From contig BRYA01000571.1 in NCBI GenBank assembly GCA_030267965.1, forward strand, positions 19,307 through 83,306: 64,000 bases of DNA, read 5' to 3'. The translations under genes and the position numbers were made by a program. This document shows, piece after piece, positions 41,813 through 51,694 of this stretch (its first letter is position 1; each line of letters begins with the position of its first letter). The notes under the pieces were generated by a model, which did not search any database, had not been told where the DNA came from, and saw only the letters and a program-made list of their open reading frames with translations. Origin of the DNA: Triparma columacea. Its lineage: Eukaryota; Sar; Bolidophyceae; Parmales; Triparmaceae.

Positions 41813-42546
41813 TCAAGCGGTCTCGTCCTGGTGCACAAACATTACCTTATTTGCACTTCTCCTAGCACTCGTTCCATCCCTGGCACTCTGTCCTCCTCTA
41901 GCGCTCCATAGCCTAGCACTCCCTCCTTCTCCTCCTCCTCCTCCTCCTCCTTCTCTCCTGGTTGTTCCACTCCCATCGTCTTCCTGGTTATTCTCGCGAG
42001 CACTTCTTCCAGTTCGCCGAGAAATGGGAGCTTGCTCCTCGCTTGTCGTCATGACTTGATCTCCCAAGTGCATCCTTGATTCTTCGTGAGCACGGTCAAA
42101 ATGACCAAACTTGCGAGTGCGAACGGATTTCAGTTGCGCCTTGCGTCTCGGGGTATCCACAGCGTACTCCGCACCGAGAAGGCATGCGCCAACGCCTTTT
42201 CAATGGTGGATACGGGGATGTGTGAGAAGGTGAACAGAAGAAAAGGGAGACAAGGAAGGAAGGGTAGCAGACAAGGGAGCTCGTCACCAAAACCAAGAAA
42301 AGAGGAGGCATCATAGCTCTGTACGCACAAGTACACCAAGAAAATGCAAATGAATACGTGGTTCCTACCAAAACGTCCAGATTTCCTCTCATCTGGGACG
42401 GCCCCTCACGAGATCCACTTCCAAACCTTACCTGCAGAAGAGTCATTCATGCTCAACGGGATATTATCATCGGGAGAGCTTGTCCCGGCGAACGAAGCGC
42501 TTCGATTTGTTCTCCCTCCTCCAGTCCTTGGTCTTCTAGATGACAT
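41813..42546 (-). CDS. Low-complexity hypothetical protein
   Basis: Two exons on the minus strand, 42546-42432 and 42195-41813, join in phase (GCA G / GC GTT) and give about 165 residues. The protein is rich in Arg, Ser and Gly, including an eight-residue Gly-rich run (GGGGGGGE) encoded by a CCT/CTC repeat at about 41928-41952, and several SAR motifs (SARLWSARGGQSARDGTSARR). There is no hydrophobic segment or named domain. The ATG at 42546 lies 217 bases from the opposed GAF-protein start, so the two may share a promoter. The intron acceptor (gaaaag) has a weak pyrimidine tract. Confidence 0.55.
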
Positions 42547-42763
42547 GATTTTCCCCTTTGGAGTTGAGACTGGAGAGGCTGTTAACAACTGGCTCTCAAA
42601 TCTGAAATTGAACAGGTTCGTCCAAATTGTTACTTTTAAACCCCAAACGATGTTCCTCTGCCTATAAAATGCGCTCTTGTATCAGTATCGCCCCCCATTT
42701 TTAGTCTGTTGCACCTTTTTGTCCTAACCATGCCCGTAACCTCCTTCTCTGCAGTTAGAGTAA

Positions 42764-44289
42764 ATGGCTGTAACTCCTGAAGATGCCGCAGACTATCTCT
42801 CCCGTACGAACTTTAAGTCTGTCATTGAGCTATTGACTGCCGAGGCGATCCTTCATCGTTCCGAGGACCCAGTGCTATTCTGCCGCACATTGCTTGACCA
42901 GAAAATCCAGGCCAGAGGAGGAGCTGCGTATGCCCCCGAGCAAGCTACGGAATACGTTCGCCAGTGTTATGCCGATGCATCGGCCAACGCCGACGAGAAC
43001 GGCCGCATCCAGGGTAAGGTCAACGCGGCAGCAGGCTCTGCAGATGTTGATGGGCTGACCAATAGGCTTGCCCTTCTTGAGGCTCTGATAGAAGCGTGCA
43101 GGACTATTGCTACCAAGCTCGATCCTATGGAGGCAACTGCGGCGATTATCAGTCAGACTCTCAAGGTGCTAATGGCAGATCGCGCCACAATCTTCACCAA
43201 GGATCCTCACAGTAACCATCTGGTCCTCACGGTCGCAGAGGGGGCGAGGAATATCAGGGTCCCTATCGGGAAGGTAAGTCATCGACCTACGCGACCGCAT
43301 GTTGTGCTCGCGGAACGGATTTTTCTCAATCGTCCACCCTAACAAGTTCGTTATAAACCCCAAACAAACAGGGCATTGCTGGGTCGGTAGCCGAGACTGG
43401 GATCATCTGCAACATCAAGGATGCTTACACTGACCCTCGTTTTGACCCTACCCACGATCGCGAATCTGGCTACAAGACAAACACGATCTTGTGTGGACCC
43501 ATCAAGGATCAAAATGACAACATTGTTGGTGTCCTTCAGGTCATCAACAAGAAGGACAACACGACCTTCTCTGATCTGGATGCTGAAATGCTGACGATTC
43601 TCTCTACCCAGGCCGGGATCGCTCTCAAGAATGCCAACCTATACTTGCAGATGGAAAAGTCTCGCCAGAAGTTCCGCTCCCTTCTCGACATCATTGCCGC
43701 CCTCCAGTCAGAGCTCGGGACCAACTCCCTCATTTTCACAATGACGCAGCGCGCTCCAAAGGTTGTTGGTGCTGACCGTTGCACCATATTTTTGGTGGAC
43801 AATGACAACCAAGAATTGTGGGCAATGCAAGGCGAAGTAAACATCAGGATCCCCAAAAACGCTGGCATTGCTGGAGAGGTTGCGACCTCGGGGGAAATAA
43901 TCAACATTCCAGATGCCTACAGCGACTCGCGCTTCAACCAGGAAGTCGATAAGAAGTCTGGGTACGTCACACGCAGCATCCTTTGCATGCCAATTAAAGC
44001 CGGGAAGGAAGTCGTAGGGGTAATCCAGCTTCTCAACAAGGACATTGGACCCTTTGACTTGGAGGATGAGGAGGTTATGGGATCGTTCCTTTCCATCGCC
44101 GGGCCAATCATCAAGGGCAGCAACCTTTTTCAAACTGGCGCAGGCAAAAAATCCAAAGGGGACGACAGCGGAGAATTCCCAGGCAACTCTCAAGGTTTCA
44201 AGAGGGAAAAAACTAGCAAGGGGGCCTCCATGATGCCAGCGTTCGGAGAAAACGATGAGGATGAAGAGGAGGACGATGGGGGCTTCTAA
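42764..44289 (+). CDS. Tandem GAF-domain protein with RII-like docking domain
   Basis: Two exons, 42764-43273 and 43372-44289, phase 0, about 475 residues. Residues 5-48 (AADYLSRTNFKSVIELLTAE, then SEDPVLFCRTLLDQK) resemble the RII-alpha/DPY-30 dimerisation-docking fold seen in PKA regulatory subunits and ciliary proteins. Two GAF domains follow (about 105-260 and 280-450). They have GIAGSVAETG and GIAGEVATSG helices, RFDPTHD / RFNQEVD loops, and the cyclic-nucleotide GAF signature NKxnFxxxDE intact in the second (NKDIGPFDLEDE). No phosphodiesterase, cyclase or kinase domain is attached; the tail is acidic (NDEDEEEDDGG). This suggests a cyclic-nucleotide sensor or regulatory subunit tethered by an anchoring partner. 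A splice-acceptor-like tctctgcag sits just before the start, so a 5' UTR intron is possible. Confidence 0.82.
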
Positions 44290-44559
44290 ATATGAGGGGG
44301 GTTAAAATAAAATGTGAAACGAACATAAAAAACAAAAACAAATATCGTCAAATCGGGTTGTTAAGGTTACGGGAATAAATTGAAGAAAGGTGGTCGTCTC
44401 TTCGTCGCTTCTTTTCGAATTTCAATATCCAGCGTCCCCTCCTTTTCTGACATGTCCCTCCCCCTCCTCCAAAAATCCAATCCAACCTCCGAACAACCCC
44501 TTCCCTCCACAATCCAAAATAAATCCAGAAAGGCATTTAGAACCTCTAATTCGTGGACA

Positions 44560-47500
44560 ATGGACCAAGTCTCTATTATGTTGACCTCTCTGCGTAAGTA
44601 ATTCCCACGTATTCTTCCCGCTGTCCTTCCAACTTTTAGTTGAGGGACACCCCATCTCCCGCCAGAGGGTTCGAGAGGGCTAAAAATCTTTTCCTTCATG
44701 TTAGACCCCGATCTATAGTCCCGAAGTCGGGCGCTCTTTTTGTTATTAACCCTTTCCTCTGCCCTCCCTTCAGGATCGTCCGACTCAGGTATCAGGAGAG
44801 GGGCTGAGACTACCTACGAGCGAATGAAGGCAGAAGATTCTGTCCAGTTGACTCAGATGCTGGTGACCGGTCTTTCGTCTACGGGGGATGGGGACGTTCA
44901 GTTTGCATCTGTGCTACTCCGTCAGCTCGTCAGCCAGCTTCCTCAGCTTTCTGATGCTGTCCCCAACCTCCTCTCAACAGTGATTGGTATTTTCTCTTCG
45001 ACTTCTGACGCATTCACGCAGAGAAGGTTGGCGCATTTGCTCGCTCAGATTGCTGCGAGTAGCAAGAGTGCGGATGGGGTAAATATGATCCTGAACGGTA
45101 TTGCAGCTGGAGTCCAAAATGTCGAGGAGACGAGTTTGTTTTTGCTGGAGAAGTTGGCCGAGTATAGCCCCACCCGAGTCTGGGCAAGTAAGGATTCGCT
45201 GACTCGTCTCCTCGTTGTCTCCCTTACGGCGGCACCCGCGTTGGCATCGCAGTCTTCCACTTCTGCCCTTTCTCAGCTTATCACCACAACGTCGGCTATT
45301 GCCGAATCGACATCTTTCTCCCAACCCCCTTCGCCCGCGGATACGGCCGTCCTCGGTGCTGCTACCCTCCCCCTTCTGCTCTCTGTCCTGTCAACTCTCC
45401 TATCCCAGCCGAATGGGGGCGAAGCAAGCATTAAGCCCTTGGAGGCTCTTTCTGACGCTGTGTTGCAAGGTAAGGGGTGGACGAGGACGATGCCGCTGTG
45501 GCAGACGGTAGACCGATGGGTATTGATGACAGATCGCCTACCCGCTCGGCTCGTCACTCCAATTTTTGTTACCGTCTCACACCCTTCTTCGAACCTTCAC
45601 ATTCACCGCAGCCACCCCTTTTTTCAGCTACAGCCCCGAAGCCCTCTCCTCTACAATCAATGCTTGCTTACAGATCGCACAGGCAGCATCGCTCCCAATG
45701 AAAACTCGCCTCAACTCTCTTCACCTTCTCGCCAACCTCCTCAACAAGGAACGCAAGACCATAAACAAAAACGTAACCCTTATGACTTCGCTTTGCTCCT
45801 CCGCGGGGCCTGCCGCCCTTTGCTTAAGCTTCATACACTCAGAGACCGATGAAGACTTTGAGAGTTGGGCCGAGGAGCCACCCCAATTCTACGACGACCA
45901 CGTGTGGGAAGGGGACGACGACGCTTGTGCCGCCGAGAGTTACCTTGAGGCTTTCGTCCACGACCTTGGGGGGAAATCAGTCTTTCCAACCCTCCTCCCG
46001 GGTATTGAGCAGATGCTTAGGGGAGATTGGAGGTCCAAGAGGGCCGGCCTTGCCGCGTTGGAGCGCCTTGTGGAGGCCTCCCCTGTCGCCTTTTCCCAGT
46101 TCAGCACCAGCGCGGTGGAGGCAACGACGTCGTCCTCCAAAGACCCTAACGTTCGCGTTCAGTTCCAAGCCCTGCAGCTCCTAGGGAGCCTGTGTAACAA
46201 GCACGCCACCTACAAGCTCCAGCAGAGCTTCGCACAAGACATGATATCTTCTATTTGTTTGTTGATAGGAAGCTCCTGCATGAAGGTTTCGAGCCACGCG
46301 TGCAATGCACTCATAAGCTTCTTGAGGGGGGATGGTTCCACTAATGAGAACTGCGTTGAAGGGGAACTCGTCGTCCCTTTTTTGAGAGGGCTGCTCCAGG
46401 CCTTGGGAGAAGGTCCTTTGGGGAAGGCTGGCACAATCAATCAGGAGGGCGCAGTCCTCGTTGTGAGTGGCATCAACGCACTTGCATGCTTAGCTGATGT
46501 CGTCGGGAAGGACTTTGAGCCTTACTATGCCAACTTTATGCCTGGATTGCTATCTTTCATGAAGATTGGGTTGAGTTCTCAAGGAATGCCCGTCAATGCC
46601 GGAGAGGACTCAAGCATGGCTATCCTTCGAGGGTCTGCTATCGAAGCGGCCTCAATCCTTGGGGAGGCCGTTGGCGGCAAAGAATCCCCCGTCTTTCTCC
46701 AAGATGCCACCCAGATCATGCAATTCGTCCTCACCTACCTTGCGTGCGCCAACCAGATCGCAACCCTTCAGGCCGCTGCCAACGCTGGGCTATCCTCAAG
46801 CGTTGCCCTTCCACTTCCTATGGACAAGGTCCAGGCGAGCTGCGCAAGAATAAGCGGCATGATGGAAGAAGAATTTGCGCAATTCATGCCTGCCATCCTT
46901 CCTCACCTTCTCAGGCAGGCCAAGGCCAAGAACGACATGAGTATGAGTGAGGGCGACGAGGCTGGTCTCGATGCCACCAACAAGGGCGAAGTTGAACGGG
47001 ATGCTGACATGGGCACTGAGAGCATGACAATCAAAATCCCCGGAATGGGTATCAAGAAGATAACGGTCAACACGACTGTCGTACAGGAGAAGAGCCAGGC
47101 TGCAAGAGCCATTTACGAACACGCATATGCCCTTGGATCCCTATTTGCGCCCTTCGCCAAGCTCTGTGCTGCAGCCCTTATCCCTCTCGTATCCTTCCAG
47201 TACAGTGCCGAGGTTCGCTCCACCTCTGCCATGGCGCTTGCTCCTATCTTCGACGCCGCCTGCGCTTACGGACTCAAGCAGGAGATAGGAGGAAAGGCCG
47301 TCACCGCTCAGCAGAAGGCTCTCCCTCAGCAACTTTTCGGGACCATTTGCAACACCATCGTAAAGCAGCTGAGTGAGGAGAGGAGTGACCCCGAGACCAT
47401 GGTCAGCCTGGCAGACGCCCTCTCTGAGGTCACAGGGTCGGCTTACCTTGGATTGATCGACGATATCCCTGGAAAGCATGTCGCAAAGTTGAACGAAAAG

Positions 47501-48589
47501 GAGGGCCGTCAGCTTGTGGTGAGCTTGACGACCTTGGTCGGCGAGTGTTTGGAGAGGAGGAGGAAACTCTTCGAAGGCATGGCATTGGCCGAGGATGAGG
47601 ATGAGGTGGCTGAATACGAAGAGTCCCTAGGTGCAGAGAGTGACTTGTTGACTCCTCTGGTTGACAGCATCGGTTACACTTTAAAGAGCGGTGGGGAGGC
47701 CTTTTCTCCCGTCTTTGATGCCATCATTGCTCCCAGTTTCGGGAAGATGCTTGTCGGCGCTGGAGTCGACGTCCGAGCAAGGTGAGAGATTTCTTGTGAT
47801 ACACTTGCGTGGACTCTTATATATTCTGTCTGTTCTTGGGTTGACCCCACGTCGTTCGCTTCTTCCTTTCCTAGGTTTGCCTCCGTCTGCCTCTTCGACG
47901 ATTGTGTCGAGCACTGTGGGAAGGGTAGCGCGAACAAACACGCCCCCATGCTCCTCCAAGGAGTCCTCGAGGGCATGGACGACTCCAAGAACCACGGAGA
48001 CCTGGAGCTCAAGCAAGCTAGCGTTTACGGTATTGCTCAAATCACAAGGCAGGCCCCTCATGTGCTCGCAGCTCACTCGAAGCAGGTAATTGGCTATCTC
48101 GCGAATCTCGTGCAGGTTGGCCCTGCAAATGAGGACGAGGTCAGCCTCTTCGAGAACGCCGTCTCTGCTCTTGCCTCAATGGCGGTTTTCAAGCAGGCAC
48201 CATTTGCCAAGGCACTCGGAGACGTGGAGCTAGCCAGCGTAAAGGAGATGGTGCTAAACAACTTTCCTTTAAAGGAAGACGAGACGGAAGCGCACTTGTG
48301 TCACGAGAATTTGGCCGACATGGTTGAAATTGGAGAGTTTTGCGTCGTCGGCGACGAGGCGAGGGTGCTGAGGACAATGAAAATCATAAGCGCTGTTTTG
48401 CAGGCGGTGGAGGACGGCAGTTGCCTTGCTGCCCCTAGTACTCAGCACAGGTTCGCCGAGCTCATGCACAAGCTTCAGAGCAATGAGTTCGCTGCTAATG
48501 CCTTCGGTAAGCTAGGAAGCGAGGAAAAAATAATGGTGCAGAAGGCGGTCGAGGCGGGGGCGAAAGGGGGGACTGTGATCACACCCTGA
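44560..48589 (+). CDS. Importin-5-like karyopherin (importin beta family)
   Basis: Four exons, 44560-44593, 44774-45469, 45612-47781 and 47875-48589; phases agree throughout, giving about 1,204 residues. The protein is a continuous HEAT-repeat solenoid. Blocks typical of IPO5/RanBP5/Kap121 are ETTYERMKAEDSVQLTQML, the acidic pair SETDEDFESWAEEPPQFYDD, DWRSKRAGLAALERLVE, YYANFMPGLLSFMKIGL, EEFAQFMPAILPHLLRQAK and VVQEKSQAARAIYEHAYALG. These proteins bind RanGTP and carry cargo such as ribosomal proteins and histones into the nucleus. The tiny first exon (34 bases) encodes only 11 complete codons. The 45611 acceptor was chosen over stronger-looking neighbours because only it keeps frame. Confidence 0.88.
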
Positions 48590-48707
48590 CTAGCAGCGAC
48601 CTAGCAATACAGTAGGGGGGTGGTGTGAAGTGTGGCAGGAGGCGGGCGAGTGATCTTGGGTGCGTTGGGATTAAAAGCAAAACACAGGCGAAGACAAAAT
48701 GAAACTG

Positions 48708-49655
48708 TTATTTTTTCATCTGTTTGGAGAGAGTACGGAACGCCTTAAACGTAGCTACCATATCAGGATCGGGCTTTGACTTGGCGCTTGCCTTGACAAA
48801 GGAATGGGTGATCGACAGAGTGGAGAGGAAGAGAACGATGTAGATGACTGGCTTGCAAACGTTGAGCACCGCCCCTTCCTTGGACGCAAAGATTTTCTTG
48901 CATTCGTGAAGATTCTTGGCCCAGAATGCTTCGTCTCCGTGGTACGTTATTCGGGCACATATCTGAGGGTAAGACAGGCCCTCCCAACCAAACAGTGAGG
49001 GACCGTAACGGTAAATCTGCTTGATCGGAGCCTCAATCACCACCTCAACAAAATGGAACGGCACCATGACAACAAAAGAAATAACGCGGTCGAGAAGGCC
49101 AATCCCGTAGGCAGCAACAAAAGCGAAGAGCCCGCCAAGGACTATGTATGGATCGTTCCAGATGGGAGCTTTTGAAACCTTCGGCTTAGGCTGCAAAGAG
49201 GAAGGCAGCAACGAGAGATCTTGCTCATCATAGCTATCTGTTGCAATGAAAGTGGACAGCGGTACAAAGGTTCCCTCCTGGTGACGCGACAAAGAGGGCA
49301 TGGTCAGTAAAGTCCAAAAATCTCGCAAACGTTTCAGGACATGTATGGGACAACTCACCGGGGAGAAGAGCCCATGGATACTGTCCAGAGACTGTTTTGA
49401 TATCTCCTTGGCAAATAACTGTCCAAGACAGAGCGATAACTCGTCAGAAGTCGTCGACTCGCCAACCAAAACCCGCAGACCGTTTTTGCTGCCATAAACA
49501 GACACCTTCGCATCGAAAGACAGAGGGGAAGTGTTAAGGGTAAGGGTTAATGCGAGAAGAGAAATTGAATGACAATAATATTTAATACTGACCTTGATGC
49601 ATCTCACACCTTCCGAGGGATCCAAGCCATCGTCCTTGTTCCTCTTTCCAGGCAT
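48708..49655 (-). CDS. Two-helix membrane protein of unknown function
   Basis: The minus-strand frame is open from ATG 49655 to the stop at 48708 (315 codons). Two segments inside it look like introns with good GT-AG ends: 49592-49506 (87 bases) and 49358-49278 (81 bases). Both are multiples of three and free of stops. Splicing gives about 259 residues and brings together VRCIK with VSVYGSKNGLRVLVGE, forming a plausible beta-grasp start, and GLFSP with EGTFVPLSTF. The remainder has hydrophobic segments at IVLGGLFAFVAAYGIGLLDRV and VIYIVLFLSTLSITHSF, with a conserved-looking loop between (PQICARITYHGDEAFWA). I do not recognise the family. Confidence 0.7.
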   Translation of the reverse strand: MPGKRNKDDGLDPSEGVRCIKVSIKYYCHSISLLALTLTLNTSPLSFDAKVSVYGSKNGLRVLVGESTTSDELSLCLGQLFAKEISKQSLDSIHGLFSPVSCPIHVLKRLRDFWTLLTMPSLSRHQEGTFVPLSTFIATDSYDEQDLSLLPSSLQPKPKVSKAPIWNDPYIVLGGLFAFVAAYGIGLLDRVISFVVMVPFHFVEVVIEAPIKQIYRYGPSLFGWEGLSYPQICARITYHGDEAFWAKNLHECKKIFASKEGAVLNVCKPVIYIVLFLSTLSITHSFVKASAKSKPDPDMVATFKAFRTLSKQMKK

Positions 49656-49837
49656 AACTTTTCCTTTTTATCAAAACAAGAAGCGGATGGTGCATTGACA
49701 CGGTTCTGTATAATATAGCATTTCGAACTTCGCCCTTAACTTTTGATCTTGCTCTCAACTTGTTTAATCTTGGTTTGAAAAGAATAATATATCACCGTGA
49801 AAACGCCACATTTTTGTTACATGCCCCCCTCTCCCCC

Positions 49838-51362
49838 CTACAATAAACTCTCCGCCTCCATATCGGCGTCCTTGACGTTCTTGGTGGTTTTGAGAATGTC
49901 AACTAGCTTGAACTGGCAGAGAGCCGCCCCGAAGAGCATGACTGAGCAACAGAAGAATGCAGATGTCATCTCGATTTTGCTCAGAAGCACTCCGAGAACG
50001 ATGATGTTAAGAGGTATTCTGAATATATTGTAGATGGCACTCCTTTGGCTCTCTGGGACGACCATTCCCTTGACAGTCCCAATCGCTGGGAAGTACAAGC
50101 CGACACACGCCTCGAAGACAAGGAATCCAATAAAGATCAGTGTGTAGTTGCTTGTCAGGACAGGGATGAAGAGGCTCGCGCTTGCAACGCAAAACGTGTA
50201 CTTTGACAACTCCTCAACTGGGGTGCTCTTGGTTAAGATGGAGAATAGCGTGCTCCCGGCCATGCAGGCCACCATGAAGGTTGCGAATATGAGTCCAAAT
50301 GGTAACGTTTCGCCCTCGGCTGCGGCAGGATTGAGAGCTGGAGTCCACATGAAAACGAAGGTGAACATGCTGTGTTGGAAATCAGGGGAGAGGGGGTTGG
50401 GGGACCAGAACGCACGTAACATGCAACATTTCCAGCGAATTAGTTGCGATGGTGCCCCCCTTGGCTCACCTTCCTTCAAATAAACTTGATATTAGACCGC
50501 ACAACAAGACAGCCTGGTTTTCCACAATTGTCTTGAATCCCTTCTTCAGTACCTTGGCGGATCCCTCGATGCCGGAATCCGCGTCATCTCCCCGACTGCC
50601 GTAGTTTTCACCCCAATTCTTGTTTATGTAGAGGCCTCCCGCTATAAGGACAAGAATAGCAACGTCAAAGGGGGCGCAAAACCCACCGTTCATCAGGCTC
50701 CCATCGTTTGTATTAACTTCGCCCCCTGAAACCACGTGAAGGTCGCTCACGCCGGCCGCTGCGTTGGCAATGAGTCCGGCGAGGATGGCTACAACACTAT
50801 TGCCAAAGATTGCAATTGCGAAAGTGTCAGATAGCCACGACTGGTCAAAAGTTCTTGCGTTGTGTTCATTGATCATCCAGCTATCGAAGACGCTGTAAAG
50901 CAGGGAAGTTGAGACACCACCTAGAAGGCGTCCAAGCATCAGCCAGTTGTAGGAATTCATGTGCTTGGTTAGGCAAGATAATATGTAAGACGCGATGTAA
51001 ACCAGACAGAACTTCTTTCGTCCGAACCTGTCAGCGAAGCTTCCGAGGAAGGTACCAAAAACCATACTGCTCCCAAACCCCGCGACGAATAGGACGGCAA
51101 TGTCGTGCTGGTCAAAGCCGTAGCTGTCATAAAGGGCGTACACATAAGGTCCTTGAAGCCAGTCTCCAGCCATTACACAGAAGTAAACAATCAAATACGT
51201 CTTCTGAAACCTTTTGAATTCCACACTGTCGCTAGCAGATTTACCACTGTCGTCTTCCCCTTCACTGCTCGTCCATTTCTTGTGGAGCAAAACCCCAGTG
51301 ATGACTATCGCGACCAAGAAGAAGAAAAGGAAGGCCGGAGCCTCTGATTTAGAGTCAGTCAT
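49838..51362 (-). CDS. MFSD5-like major facilitator (molybdate-anion transporter family)
   Basis: Two exons on the minus strand, 51362-50470 and 50369-49838, join through AG-C and give about 474 residues. ATG 51362 is chosen over an upstream in-frame ATG (51455) because it starts right before the first membrane helix. The MFSD5/MOT2 landmarks are present: YLIVYFCVMAGDWLQGPYVY in helix 2, GFGSSMVFGTFLGSFADRFGRKK, LGRLLGGVSTSLLYSVFDSWMI, FEGSMFTFVFMWTPAL across the splice site, and PLNIIVLGVLLSKI near the end. MFSD5 relatives transport molybdate in Chlamydomonas; that substrate is inferred from the family. It is divergent from the U-box gene, with 332 bases between starts. Confidence 0.88.
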
Positions 51363-51694
51363 AGTCTTAAGGTGGTGTGAGGAGCTAAAGGGAGTTAGAA
51401 CTTCGATCGCATCGAGTGGTTGTATTTTTTTAAAGAGATCCCAAATGTCGTTCAAGAGTTTTGAACAAACAGTAGTATAGCAGCTTTCCGTTACTAAATT
51501 GGAGCAGCTGTCGGACGATCACAGAGATGGTGTCCAGATACGTCGTATCGAACTCACAATAATCGACTGGAAAGTGCTTGTCAAGCAAACAATTTGTTTT
51601 TTTGTCCATCGAGAGGAAACTGGAGCCTGAGTTTCGGAAATTGGAAATGCCAGTCCGAAGCCAGGAAGGATTCGACCAAAACATTTGAAGGTTT
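51363..51694. promoter_or_regulatory. Divergent promoter, MFSD5-like / U-box-VWA-Vint genes
   Basis: 332 bases separate the two opposed starts. The stretch is AT-rich and contains no open frame with family features. Both core promoters should lie here. Confidence 0.45.
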
